NCBI GenBank assembly: GCA_018292915.2
Contig: JACVVK020000083.1
Span: 1,187,501 to 1,251,500 of the forward strand
Reading direction: 5' to 3'
Origin: Batillaria attramentaria
Lineage: Eukaryota > Mollusca > Gastropoda > Batillariidae
DNA length: 64,000 bases
How positions within the stretch are numbered: position 1 is the first letter of the stretch; the number at the start of each line of letters is the position of its first letter. The notes beneath the pieces are model-generated. The model did no database searches. It was not told the DNA's origin and worked only from the letters and a program-made list of their open reading frames with translations. Position numbers and translations under genes: made by a program. Shown here piece by piece: positions 34,509 to 46,679 of the stretch.

Positions 34509-34960
34509 GGGTGGGTGGGTGTTTGGGAGTTTAACGTCCTTTTCCACCACATAAGGGTGATATCAAAGACGGGTGAGTGAGTGAGTGAGTTTTTAGGGCT
34601 TAAAGCCGCGCAAGCCACAAAGACCAATTCGCGGCTGAGTGTGCCTGCACTACATGAAAAAAAACAAAAATGTAACGTTGGACAAAGGGTGCAAACTGGT
34701 CTACGGGGCAATATAAACCTAGGACATGCAGGAGACGCTGCACCTTCATGCTAATTTCTCGAACTCCCGGTTACAAAAAAACGTAGAAAACAAATGACAA
34801 TTACAACTAAGTAAAACAAAGATAAATACTAAGCGCATATACAGCAAAGACGGGGCAACGAGAAAAAGGGCCAGCACAAATATCCCAGCCGGCGGGATTC
34901 GAGCTCACGACCCGAGCATTGAGAGTCCAGCGCTCTACCATTCGGCCACCCCGGCTCCCC
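34509..34960 (-). mobile_element. SINE-A copy 10, split by a nested element
   Basis: The 3' part (34509-34573) and the 5' part with A box TGGCCGAATGG and B box AGCTCGAATCC (34855-34960) form one SINE-A. A perfect 13-bp TSD GCAATGATAAGAG flanks the whole at 34496-34508 and 34961-34973. Both SINE halves are needed to make one element. Confidence 0.95.
34574..34844 (-). mobile_element. Element B copy nested inside SINE-A
   Basis: One of the two longest B copies, extending 5' past ATCGGGAGTTCGAG into a segment reading TTGTTTTACTTAGTTG on the minus strand. The (TGAG)n tail is at the left. The TSD CAAAGACGGG (34564-34573 and 34845-34854) is duplicated SINE-A sequence, which proves insertion after SINE-A had landed. 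Confidence 0.95.
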
Positions 34961-35692
34961 GCAATGATAAGAGATAAGTAACAATATGGAGGGTCATGTA
35001 TCGGTACTCTCCTAGAACAATGCCCCCCCCCCACACACACACACACACCCCCCTCCACACCCAAGCTACACCCCAACAACACGCATACACACACGTATCA
35101 GACTGTTCACCGCTCAGAAGAGACTCACTAAGAAAGCTGATTATTCTTAATAATAAAATATAATATATTGCTATTAAGCCTCCACGACACACGGCGCCAC
35201 AGAACACCGTCATTTGGCAAAAGAACCTAAGCGCCATGGACTCAAGATGCACTCAGACCCTTTCACCATCGACCTCAGTCAACGTGGAAGACCTGACTTT
35301 GTCGGAGACTTCGGCGAGGACAAAGTGGGGGCGAGTAATCCCCTTCCTAGCACACCGCGTAAGGACGCAAGCAGGAGGCGACAGAAAGATTAGACGGGCT
35401 CGTGCTGCAAAGGGGCCGGGTGGTAATTAGTCCCGACATACTAAGAGCAGCTGCTGGATCACAGGTCTGGCTCCGCAAGCTCGGGCACCGAATCACACCC
35501 TGTACGCGAGGAGATACCGCACGAACACCGAGATTTGACAGTACAGTACCAGTGTACGTGGGCGTTTAGTATACGACAACGCTGAAGACAATTGGTTTGC
35601 CAGATGCGTGAAATCTGTATACTTGGAAGTGTTCTCGGTATCAAGTTATATAACGCTTCAGGCCCATGTTCGGGTCAGGGTAGTAAGAAGGT

Positions 35693-35722
35693 GTGAGGGT
35701 TGGTGTTTGGGGGTTTAACGTT
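35693..35722 (-). mobile_element. SINE-A stub: 30-bp 3'-end insertion with TSD
   Basis: Insert GTGAGGGTTGGTGTTTGGGG then GTTTAACGTT equals only the last ~27 bp of SINE-A plus a few tail bases. It is flanked by a perfect 10-bp TSD GTAAGAAGGT at 35683-35692 and 35723-35732. Confidence 0.85.
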
Positions 35723-35848
35723 GTAAGAAGGTAAGAGAGTGAAAGCTAAAATTGTAAAGCTGAATAACCATCTCTCAAAGAAAGTAGTTTTGATAGTTAT
35801 CGATCATGCCTACGTAATAAAACTCGCGAATACACCTGGTCTCAAGGT

Positions 35849-35921
35849 AAGAGAGAGAGAGACAGAGACAGAGAGAGACAGACAGAGAGAGACACACAGA
35901 CAGACAGACAGACAGAGGAAA
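35849..35921. repeat. (GA)n / (GACA)n imperfect repeat
   Basis: Alternating GAGA and GACAGACA units. Confidence 0.92.
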
Positions 35922-35966
35922 ACAGCTAAACTAAGATGCTGCTAGTCCGGTCGAGTTGGCAAACTA

Positions 35967-36010
35967 CCCCCCCCCCCCCCCAAAAAAAAAGAAAAAAAAA
36001 AAGAAAAAAA
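35967..36010. repeat. C15 run followed by A-rich run
   Basis: Fifteen C then A-runs interrupted by single G. Confidence 0.93.
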
Positions 36011-37904
36011 GTTTAAAACACCAGTACCTTAATAAACACCCCACTGTCAACGCCGAAAATACCACAGAAATTACATTACGCTTCGGATAATGCGAGCATC
36101 GGCGGACGCACATTACCAACGGCAGTACCAAAATCGAACACCGGTTTCCACAGGCAGTACCAAATCGCACACTGCCACCGGCATAGTACCAAATAGAGAA
36201 AGATGTCTCTTGCGCTCGGTGGACAAACTAGTGGACAAACAAAAGGCTCATTCACTTTCAGAATTATAAAGTAAATAAAGTAAAACTGTATTTACCGATC
36301 ACGTAGCGCATTCCTCCCACGAACGTCGTGAACGCCTTCCTCTTGAGTTGCGGGGATCCGGGGTGGGATCTGGAATGGGTGGGTATGTCATCCAGGAACC
36401 GTGCACAAAGATTACTCGGGCGTAACGGCCGGCGTTCCTGATCTGTGTCCGTCACGGTCACACGTGGTAGATTAGTCAACGAACGACTGGCCATCGTTGA
36501 TGAACGTTTTCTCATCAACCGGCCGATGCAGCAGTTTCGAAGGAGTTATATTTACCCGTGTTTTAAGAAAGGGGGCAGCGTTTTCTCCGTAGAAGCAGCT
36601 GAGAATTTATCTGGGTTTGGTGATAATCCTGAGAAATGAACTGGTATTGCTGAACTAGCTTCACAGCCAGTCAGCGTGTACGTATTACAAGTGTGTGTAG
36701 GTTCGTTGTAGTATGATTCTCCGCGTCCTGCAAAAATATCCAAACGCTGCAAAAATATACGAACGCTCTTCCAAGGAACACAGTGTGCAGCTGTTGTTGG
36801 GACGATTCCAGTCTGATCGAGTAGCCGACAGCGGGACCTTGCAAAAAACATCACCCTAGACGACACAAATATGGCATTCAGCCGCTGCCATCAGCACAGA
36901 GATGGCTTCATTCAGGATGTCCGAACCCCGCCTGGGACATCCATACTCCTCCTGGTTTCGCAGACTCCGCGGTGCAGCGGTCCCGGGAAAGTACAAACCC
37001 CTGTGGGAACGATCCGAGAAGCAAAACAGTAAGATTATTATTCATGTATGCATTCTGCCTGTCAGACACAAGCCCTCCTTAACAGAGCGCCTCCAAATCA
37101 CAATTAAGTAGAGGTCGGGCGCGAGGCGTTCCGTATGTCCGCGTCCATTGCGTGATAACATGCCCAAGGGCTAGCTGGGTTAATTGTGGCCCTCCTGTAT
37201 GTCACCAGCCGGCGTCTAAGCCACATATATCGTCTGCACACCCTCCAGTAAGAGTCTGTTCTACAACTGGTTCACAACCTCTTCGTCCTGTCATATTCGG
37301 GTTGCGTGTTAGTTTATAGTTACGCGTACACACATCATAGGCAGCCGTCTCCTGGATTGTGCACATACACCCAATCATCTGCTGAAGAGCCTGTGAATAA
37401 ATACGAAACTGCTGCTTCTAAGAACTGCATCGGCCGCATATATATATATATATACGGACGGAACTTCTTACAGAACTCTAATTATTCGTTCACACTTCAG
37501 TATCAGGATTTGTTCTAGTCCTGATTTCAAAAGGCCGCGTGCACACGTGTATGTTTATTTATACACGCAAACTGCTGACTGAAAAGGTCTCCTGGTGAAC
37601 TTCACTTAATTGATTCTCACACCAGCGGTGGACGTATCCGGACAACAGTTTCTGTAAATAGCGAATCTGTAAACTCACATCACAGTGTACTCTTTGTTCC
37701 CTCGAGCACTCGGACAAGTGGTGTGGTGACCAAACAGACAAAGTCACACCTACGGCGGTCTGCGTCATTAGCTAACGCTGACGCATTTGAATCCGCGTCA
37801 CCAAGACTGCAATCGGCTACAACAGAAACGCGTCTGATGATGATCCGCAGGTGAGTAGAGTCGGCCAGCAGCACTGTAAGACAGAAATAAAAAAGCGATC
37901 GCTG
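36011..37904. other. Unannotated stretch
   Basis: Three GGCAGTACCAAA-like motifs lie at 36120-36195, a 19-bp duplication (GCAAAAATAT..AACGCT) at 36727-36765 and a short (TA)n at 37438-37453. No gene recognised. Confidence 0.4.
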
Positions 37905-38445
37905 TTCACTACCACTAGCTGCTCCTTTACACTCACGCCCTGAGCGTCACCAGAGTAATGTGACCTCCGTGACTCCGTCGCGAGGTCTCGTTACCAATAC
38001 CGGCGACTGGAATTAGCTGCGGATGTATCGCGCAGGACGAAGAACACATTTCACACTCACCGACTGTATTTCTTTCACTACTTGCTCCCCTTTACACTGG
38101 AGCCGTGAGCGTCACCAAATTAATAAACTCGAGATTTTTCGTTAGCATTTTGACAAACGGTATTTTGACGACCGGTATTCGTTCCACGTGTGTCACCTGA
38201 ATGGACCAACACAATCATTTCACATTCATTGTATTTACTTCACTACTTTCTATGCCGTACACTCAGTCCAACCCTGAGCGTCAACAAACTAATGTGACCT
38301 ATGGGACTCCGCCGAGAGGCTTCGTTAGCATACGGCTGGAGTCAGCTCCACATGTCATCTCACACATACACGGCTGGAATTAGCTCCACGTGTATCACAC
38401 AAGAGGACCAGCACATCTCACACTCCACTGTATTTGTTCAGCACC
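37905..38445. repeat. ~166-bp tandem array, about three degenerate units
   Basis: Anchors TGAGCGTCACC at 37941 and 38106 and TGAGCGTCAAC at 38275 (165 and 169 bp apart). TGTATTTCTTTCACTACT-like blocks and CGGCTGGAATTAGCTCCACG blocks recur in the same order. Confidence 0.8.
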
Positions 38446-38762
38446 AGCGACAGCGTGAACCGACCAGGAAACACTGCAGTATCGCACCGCACGTGCCTTC
38501 AAGTCTTCACATCTTTCATCACACAGTCTCGCTATACACAACATTCGCGTTCAGTTGTCGATAATGGTTGGAAGCTGCTTCTTTACGTTAATGTGCTTCT
38601 GACTCCCTATAAAAGGCAGCACAAAGACACCGAAGATCAATACAGGAAACACTCGACTGACCCGATTAAAGGAATCCAAAAGGATGAAGCAAATAACGAA
38701 CCGTGCGATATCTGCCCTGTGGGTTGGGTAATCAGTGTACCGTCCAACTACACCTCATTACA
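38446..38762. other. Spacer between two tandem arrays
   Basis: No repeat recognised. A plus frame at 38434-38766 (110 codons) shows no domain. Confidence 0.4.
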
Positions 38763-40225
38763 CTAGTAAGCTTATAGTCATCGGTGTGACCAGTTACACC
38801 ACGAGTAAGTTTATCGACGTTACTAATGACACCACAAGTCCTATCAGTACGGCCCCTAGTTACACCACTGGTAAACCTATCGCCGGTATAAGCTGCACCA
38901 TTAGTAAGTCCATCGTAGGACAACTAGTCACACCACTTAGTAAGTCAATCGTCTAGACAACTAGTTCCACCACTAATCATATCATCTGCACGAGTAACAC
39001 TACTAGTAAGCCTATCGTCGGGACGATTAATTACACCACTAGTCAGCCTATCGTCGGGACGATTAGTAACACAACTAGTCAGCCTATCGTCGGGACGATT
39101 AGTAACATCACTAGTCAGCCTATCGTCAGTACGATTAGTTACACCACTAGTAAGCCTGTCGTCGTGGCGATTAATTACACCACTAGTAAGCCTATCGTCA
39201 GTACGATTAGTTACACCACTAGTCAGCCTATCGTCAGTACGATTAGTTACACCACTAGTAAGCCTATCGTCAGTACAATTAGTAACACCACTAGTAAGCC
39301 TATCGTCAGTACGATTAGTTACACCACTAGTAAGCCTATCGTCAGCACGATTAATTACACCACTAGTCAGCCTATCGTCAGTACGATTAGTTACACCACT
39401 AGTAAGCCTATCGTCAGTACAATTAGTAACACCACTAGTAAGCCTATCGTCAGTACGATTAGTTACACCACTAGTAAGCCTATCGTCAGCACGATTAATT
39501 ACACCACTAGTCAGCCTATCGTCAGCACGATTAGTTACACCACTAGTCAGCCTATCGTCAGTACGATTAGTTACACCACTAGTAAGCCTATCGTCGTGAC
39601 GATTAGTTACACCACTAGTAAGCCTATCGTCAGCACGATTAGTTACACCACTAGTAAGCCTATCGTCAGCACGATTAGTTACACCACTAGTAAGCCTATC
39701 GTCAGTACAATTAGTAACACCACTAGTAAGCCTATCGTCAGTACGATTAGTTACACCACTAGTAAGCCTATCGTCAGCACGATTAATTACACCACTAGTA
39801 AGCCTATCGTCAGTACGATTAGTTACACCACTAGTCAGCCTATCGTCAGTACGATTAGTTACACCACTAGTAAGCCTATCGTCGTGACGATTAGTTACAC
39901 CACTAGTAAGCCTATCGTCGTGACGATTAGTTACACCACTAGTAAGCCTATCGTCGTGACGATTAATTACACCACTAGTCAGCCTATCGTCAGCACGATT
40001 AGTTACACCACTAGTCAGCCTATCGTCAGCACGATTAGTTACACCACTAGTCAGCCTATCGTCAGTACGATTCGTTACACCACTAGTAAGCCTATCGTCA
40101 GTGCGATTCGTTACACCACTAGTAAGCCTACATTCGGGACGATTCGTTACACCACTAGTCAGCCTATCGTCGGTACTATACATAGTTACACCACTAGTAA
40201 GTCCATCATCGGCACGATTAGAGAA
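38763..40225. repeat. 36-bp minisatellite, ~40 units, with 144-bp higher-order repeat
   Basis: Unit blocks: ATTAGTTACACC, ACTAGTAAGCC, TATCGTCAGTACG. Every core unit carries the palindrome ACTAGT. Units are near-identical from ~38990 to 40150 and degenerate at both ends. Variant units recur at 144-bp spacing: AATTAGTAAC at 39277, 39421 and 39709. Because 36 is divisible by three and no stop occurs, both strands are open for over 1.1 kb: minus 38945-40183, 412 codons of DDRLTSGVTNRT; plus 39164-40315, 383 codons of ISYTTSKPIVST. I treat neither as a gene. Confidence 0.95.
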
Positions 40226-41436
40226 ACGGGTTTTACGAGATCAGAACGTCCACTTCCCCTGTCATCCTCTGCGCGTTTTCAGCGTAATCTGCTGTGTGTG
40301 GTGTTTACTCCGTGATGAATGACTTCCAAAGACACTAATTTAAGCGGCTGGACGTCAATAGGAACAGAGATGGCGATGATGTGTGCAGACTATCAATTTT
40401 CATAAATTATATGATTGTGTGGCTCGCTCTAGTCGAACACAGACCATCTTTCTGAGCACAGCGCGCTGTCATGCGTTGATCTACCGAAACAATTTATCTA
40501 TCCCCACAAAAATAGAACACCCTCGTAAGTGACTGACCAGTCTTCTCTGATTCTGCTCGGACCGATCAGTCGTTCGGTCACTCACCTGCTGCAGGTAAAC
40601 GCTCACTCTCTGCTCATCCGCTTAAAGGCGTGATAGTAATAGAAATAGTCGCAATCGCTAAAAAGCTGTCTGTATCAATTATACGTTCTGAGGTACGTGC
40701 TCGCATAAAGTCTTAATTCCCCCCCCCACCCCAACCCCCTTTTCAAAATCTCCACCAACGTTTCCAAACTAGAAACAGAGCATCTGTGATCAGTTTGCAT
40801 TGCTGCTGTATGTCGCTGCTGTTGTGATCAGGTTACAATCAGCCGAGAGCTGTGTTCAGACAAAAAGAAAAGTTCAGAGAGGAACTGACGCAAAGAAACA
40901 CTATACATTGTACACCCACGTATGTCGACCGCGAATATGCTGCACCGGCTTTTTAAAAAAAAAACTCCTATGATATTTTAGACACTAGCTGCACACTCCT
41001 TCTTCTCCGACAAATCGAAGACTAGCATAAGGCTGGTCAGAAATCACAGCAGATGGCGCTACTCTCTTACCAACAGTCTTGAGTATTAAGCGGTGGAATA
41101 GCTAACGGTTTTCTGTGCGTTTGAGAGTGCACGACTTTTTCCTGCATGCGTGCGGAGGCAGATGTATATTTTCTGTATACTAGGATCCAGTGCGGATCGC
41201 CTTTTGTCCTCGCCGTTTGCGTCAGGTGTCTCGCCTGGAAGATATTAATGGATGACAGTGTAGAGGAGGAACAACGTGGACACAAAAGGTTCCCCCATTA
41301 ACGCCAAGTCCGGCACGACCACGGCCCCAACTGCCACGACAGTGCTAGCGATTATTTCGAACAATGGGACGCCACGCAGAGGCGTTTAACAAAGCCCGCC
41401 ATGCCTTCACAAAGCTGGACACAGAAAAAAAAAAAG
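40226..41436. other. Spacer between tandem arrays
   Basis: No array or gene. Holds a CTCF-like motif at 41045-41063 and a C/A patch near 40719-40740. Confidence 0.4.
41045..41063 (+). promoter_or_regulatory. CTCF-like core motif
   Basis: CACAGCAGATGGCGCTACT fits the bilaterian CTCF core (CAG-AG-GGCGC). It lies between the 36-bp and the ~128-bp arrays. A single motif match; occupancy is unknown. Confidence 0.3.
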
Positions 41437-42190
41437 AATTCCAGTTGATAACAACTCTACGCTGTGACGGTGGACACAAAGTCCAGTACGAACTTACAAG
41501 CTTGCACTTAGACACAATAGATGGTGATCAGGCCTCTAAAAATCGAACACGCAAGGAGGATTTCAGTTGATAATAACAACGCGCTCTGGCGGACTAAAAG
41601 ACCAACAAGAACATACAAGTTTGTAGCTGGACACAACAGACGGCAATCAGTCCAATTAAAAGAAAAGAAAAGACTAAGACGTAAAACATGATTCCGATTG
41701 ATAACAACACTGTGCTGTGACGGACGCGAAGTCCAGCAAGATGCAAGCTTGTAGGTGCCTGGTGGATACAACAGATGGTGACGAGTCAGTCCACTAAAAG
41801 TCAAACACGCGGTAAGAAAGGATTCCAATTAATAACACCCTTGTCCTGTGGCGGACACAAAGTTGCAAGCTTGTAGCTGGACACGGTGATCACGAAACGG
41901 ACGAACACTGACCCCCTAAGAAACGAACACTGACTAGGAAACGAAAACTGATTCCAGTTGATCAATAATAATGCCCAGTGACGGACACAAGGTCCAGCTA
42001 GAACCTACACACTTGCAATTGGACACAACAGATGGTATTCAGTCCACTAAGACACGAACACATAGAAAGGATTCTACTTGATGATAACACTGCGCCGTGG
42101 CGGACACGAACACAAAGTCCAACAAGATGCAAACTGGTACCTCGACACACCAGATAGTAATCAGTCCACTGAGAAACACACTTGTGCCAC
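41437..42190. repeat. ~128-bp tandem array, six degenerate units
   Basis: The block GATTCCAGTTGATAACAAC..CTGTGACGGACACAAAG recurs with starts near 41441, 41563, 41693, 41823, 41952 and 42073 (spacing 121-130). The second half of each unit has CAAGCTTGTAGCTGGACAC and CAGATGGT..TCAGTCCACTAA. Divergence is high, with small deletions. Confidence 0.85.
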
Positions 42191-44257
42191 TGACGCTATT
42201 TTCTGCAACTCCACAGTCAGTGAACTCGATATCTGTACTCAGTGAACTACCCAGAACTCCGTCAAATGGCTTGTGGCGGGGTTTGACTTGCCACAGCGCA
42301 GTGAGAGACTGGGACTCATGACTCTAATGAACGCGGGAGTTAAGCAGCTGTAGCTAGAGAACTCCCCTACTTCTCTCTGCATGCAAATGGCAACCGTTTT
42401 CCATTAGACGATCCTCGCTCGTGTCGACCGCTTAATGTCCGCGCTGAGCGCCACTCGATGGATCTAGTCTGATTACCTTTAACTAGCGCGTGCTTTTACT
42501 GTCCATTGTCTGACGTCCGTGTCAGTGGACCCAGGAACATCTAACCGAAACTGATTCTCTGGATTGCGAAATTGAGTCACTGGCACTCTAAATGTCGTTT
42601 GAACACTGGCGAAAATACAGTCCTGCAAAATCAAATGTCCTCGAGTTTTGTTCCGTAGAGCAGTTTTCAGTGAACAAACTAACAACGAGCTGATTCCACT
42701 GCTAACTGTCTGAGAACAGAGGAAGAAAAAACAACTGCAAACAAAATCCAAAATCGTTCAAAATAATTATTATTGTGTCTGACTGTTAGCAAAACCTTGA
42801 GCTATTGCTGGGAATATCAGCCGAGTTCGGACATAGATCATAACTGAGAACCAAAATAAGTTGCCGTATACGTACATTAATTTTGTCTGACACATTTACA
42901 CGGTTCGTATTTCTGTATGGTAGTACTAACCCGTGCATCAGAACGCTACAGACGTCAATACACAGTTCTTGAATGCTACACTCTACACTCAATGCACAAT
43001 CAGTTCAGCATGAAATGAAGGTACATACAAGCGAGTATGGTCAGCACAGACGTCCTTGTACTGTTTGAGCAATCCTTCACGTTAGAGTGAGAAGTCAAAT
43101 GAGGACCGGAAACTGCAAAACTGAAGATACGACTTGAACTGTCCACGTGCAGTCTCTGTCCGTGATTCAGCTACTTGTGTAAACCTATCTACTTTGCGGA
43201 GGCCCGGCGTAGGCCAGATTTACAACCAGCCGCGGCCGTCCAACAGGACAGAGCTGAAAGCAAAGACACATCCCAAAGAGTACGTCAGTCAGTCAGTCAG
43301 TTTATCGGTCAGGTCTTGCGGCTTGTGCCAGTGGCAACAGACAGACAGGCGAGTCAGCCCTGGTCTATATTCCCTCTAAAACAGCCATCAATTATTCAGC
43401 GGCGGATTTCTAGCGATAAAAGAATTTCAGGTAAGGAGCGGGCGCAAAACTGCACGGCGTCATATTGCCTGATGTGATTCTGGACCCACAGAAGGACCAG
43501 TGCTCCCATCAGATCACAGACTGCAAACCACAGCGAAGCTCCCAACGATATCCAAGGTGCGACTGCAGCCCTACATTCACCGCCTCGGTGTGAAGATGAT
43601 CGCGTTTCAAAAATGTTTACAGCCACTGGAAGGTGCACGTGTTTTGTTTGTATCGCATCTCCTCATTGTCGTCAACCATGCCAACTCTCCCAGCTTACAG
43701 AGACAAATGCAAAATTGAAAGTCTTTGGGTTAATAAAGTTCACGCCATGAAAGATCTATCTCGAGTTTACATTTTCCGGCGCCGAGAAAAACAGTTACTC
43801 TGCCAGTGTGTCTGGGTTTTCCTCACCACGGTTACGTAAGGCAGTTACGGACAAGAAATATTACACGCAGGAATGTTACAGAAAAACGCTTTGTGTCTCG
43901 TCGCTCTGGAATACAGACGATACCATTTTGGCCACAGCCCTTCAAGCAGGATTCCAAACTACGTGTAAACGACCTTCCTCTGGGGACAGGCAGGGTCAGA
44001 GACTCCAACACAACATTCCTCAGGGGCCTTTTGATGAATTGAAAACTCTTGGCACTTGGCTCAGTGCGAGACGAAAGCATGGCTGACTGGCCCCCAAGCA
44101 ACTATCGTTCTCGTGCCATGCAATCTGCGTTGGGAATACGAAACATTAATGCACAATACTGAGCAGGCGTAGAATCATTAATGTACACTATGTTGATCAC
44201 AGAGCCGAGGAACAGAAGCTGTGCGTGGGACGCAGCTAGCAGTTGATGCGTGCTGTG

Positions 44258-44260
<3 letters not shown>
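42191..44260. other. Unannotated stretch
   Basis: No array or transposon seen. Short (CAGT)n at 43286-43300. Frames up to 100 codons lack domains. Confidence 0.4.

Positions 44261-44317
<57 letters not shown>
44261..44317. repeat. (CA)n microsatellite
   Basis: About 28 CA units. Confidence 0.97.
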
Positions 44318-44318
<1 letters not shown>

Positions 44319-44378
44319 CCAGTCGGTGCGGAATTACATATACGCAGCCTTTCTCTTAGAAGTTTTCTTTCATAAATC

Positions 44379-44454
44379 TCTCTCTCTCTCTCTCGTCTTA
44401 CTGTTTATGTCATTGTTCACTCTCTTGCTGTGTGGGCTACTGGACTGAAACAAT

Positions 44455-44495
<41 letters not shown>
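44379..44495. repeat. Two (CT)n blocks
   Basis: CT tracts at 44379-44395 and 44460-44495 separated by ~65 bp. Confidence 0.94.
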
Positions 44496-44501
<6 letters not shown>

Positions 44502-44999
44502 TCGTATTCTCATCTATTCTACACGACCCGATCGCCTGCAGACCCCGGTTCGAATGTATGATGTGTCTGGCGGTTCCCTAAAGGTTTGAGCAGGTCATGG
44601 AAAGGTTTCCGCTGTCTGGTGACATTAGCCTGACAACCCACAAAGAAAGAAAGAATTGAAGAAGCCAGAAAATGTATCTCCTCTGATGCTACATGTTGAC
44701 ACAAAAGAAAATGGAATGAAGCAGTTCTCTAAGGAACGGTTGACACAAACTGATGCGCACACAGACAACTTGAAGCGTTGTAGTGCCCAGAAGAGCAACA
44801 CAATTATTTCAGTCGCCTCTCAAGCGGCAACTTCCTTTGTGACAGAACGGCAGGATTTCATACCATGTACGCAACATAACATGACCGCAGCACGCCCGAA
44901 CAACCAGTACGCACAACATTTCCCGTGCCCTATTCATTGAGAAGAGTAGCAGCACTTTGAATAGCACTTTAATTATCAAGTAGATCTTTCTTCTAAACA

Positions 45000-46450
45000 A
45001 GACCCTGAAGACCTTGAGTGAAACCTAAGCACAACATACTACAATACTTGGCTAGTCCTCAAGGTCCCTGTGAATGACTGTCGTTCAGTGAAACTGCTGA
45101 TTCAGTCTTACCTTTCTGGGCACGTTGTCCCGTCTGATCGCAATTTCTTCTAACTTGAAGTGAGTGAGTGAGTGAGTTTTTGAGGCTTAACGCCGCGCAA
45201 GCCACAAAGACTAATTCGCGGCTAAGTGTGTTTGCACTACGTGAAAAAAACAAAAAAATGTAACCTTGGGCAGCTGATGCAAACTGATCTACGGGGCAAA
45301 ATAAACCTAGGACATGCAGGAGACGCTGCACCTTCGTGCTAATTTATCGAACTCCCGATTACAAAATTCTAACTTGAAGCAAGACCTTGGAGAAGGAGTA
45401 TTTAAGTGAGACCTTAGCACAGCTTACTACGACACTCGTGTATTCCACATGGTCCCGCTGAATGACTGTCGTTGAGTATAAAACTGCTGATTCGTAACTT
45501 TCACCGTACACTTGTGTAGTCCACTGACAATGATGACCCTGCTGTGTGACATCCACAGCAAAACAGCTGATTTGTGCCTAGTACCTTCACTATGCACTTC
45601 GTCTCGTCAGCTAGCACTTCAAGTTCCTCTGAACAAGACCACATAGCCTAGAAGACAGAGCACTCGAGTGAGACCCTTATAAGCACAGCTGACACTTGTG
45701 TAGTCCTCATGGTCTCGTTGTAAGACTGTCGTGTCGTTTAGTAGAACAGCCGATTGCTACCTGCACTGCGTGCACTTCGCTGCATCGACTGACACTTTCT
45801 TGTAAACAAAACAGAATAAGAGACTTCAACACAGCTTAGAACACTTGTGTTCTCCTAAGTTTTCCCTTGTGAGACTGTCGTGTCGTGTCGTTTAATTTTA
45901 AAAAAAACCAGCTGATTTGTACCTCCACTGCGCACTTCTTCTCGTCAACTAGCACTAGAAGAAATACAGCCAAAATCACTTGAAAGATCCCAGACTAAGC
46001 ACAACATTTGTGTAGTCCTCATGGTCCCGTTTTAAGACTCGCGTCCATGGGCAGTAAAACAGTTGATACGTACCTCTATCGGTACTTTCTTCTAAACAAA
46101 ACCTAGAATAAAGCGCACTTAAAACACAGCGTGGAACACGTGTGTACACCAGATAGTCCCCTTGTCAACTGACACTTTCTTGCAAACAAGACAGAACTAA
46201 AGCACGCTTGACTGAATGAGACCTAAACACAGCGTAGAACACGTGTGTACTCCAGATAGTCCCCTTGTCAACTTGACACTTTCTTGCAAACAAGACCGAG
46301 AATAAACCACACTTGAATGAGACCTCAACACTGCTTACAACACGTGTGTACTCCAGATGGTCCCCCAGTAAGACTGTCGTGTGGTTTAGTAAAAACAGCT
46401 GATCTGTACCTCCACTGTGCACTGCACTCCCCGCCCCATCAACTGACGGC
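45000..46450. repeat. Degenerate tandem array, ~140-170-bp units, interrupted by element B
   Basis: Recurring order: CTTGTGTAGTCCTCATGGTC, GACTGTCGT, AAAACAGCTGATTTGTACCT, CACTGCGCACTTCTTC, GACACTTTCTTGCAAACAAG, TGAGACCTAAGCACAGC. ACTGTCGT-type anchors lie near 45077, 45464, 45726, 45868 and 46372, with partial or deleted units between. Spacing 45077-45464 falls to ~168 bp once the inserted element and its TSD are removed. Confidence 0.8.
45161..45366 (-). mobile_element. Element B copy inserted in the tandem array
   Basis: (TGAG)n tail, TTTTTGAGGCTTAACGCCGC, full body to ATCGGGAGTTCGATAAATTA (minus strand). A perfect 13-bp TSD TTCTAACTTGAAG lies at 45148-45160 and 45367-45379. Confidence 0.95.
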
Positions 46451-46679
46451 CGAGCCAGCAGTTTCAGGCCTACGCTGCTTTCGCCAATTCCGCCCTAAAC
46501 AAAGTGCTAAGTGGTGCGGATAGGGCCGGTGAGAGAGGCGGAAAGCACCAACAATCGCCAACACTGTGAGTCCGGATAAACTGATCTCTACTCGCTATCG
46601 CGGCCTACATGCACCGTGTACCACAGCAAACCTACCTCGCATTACTGGTACGATGAAAACATTAACAAGGCTCTGCGGA

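Noticed and set aside
38945..40183. 412-codon minus-strand open frame of 12-residue repeats, and the 383-codon plus-strand frame
   Set aside because: The 36-bp unit is a multiple of three without stops, so frames open automatically on both strands. The flanks are degenerate repeat, not exons, and there is no domain or start context.
38763..40225. CRISPR-like array
   Set aside because: Repeats are directly adjacent with no unique spacers, and the DNA is eukaryotic. It is a minisatellite.
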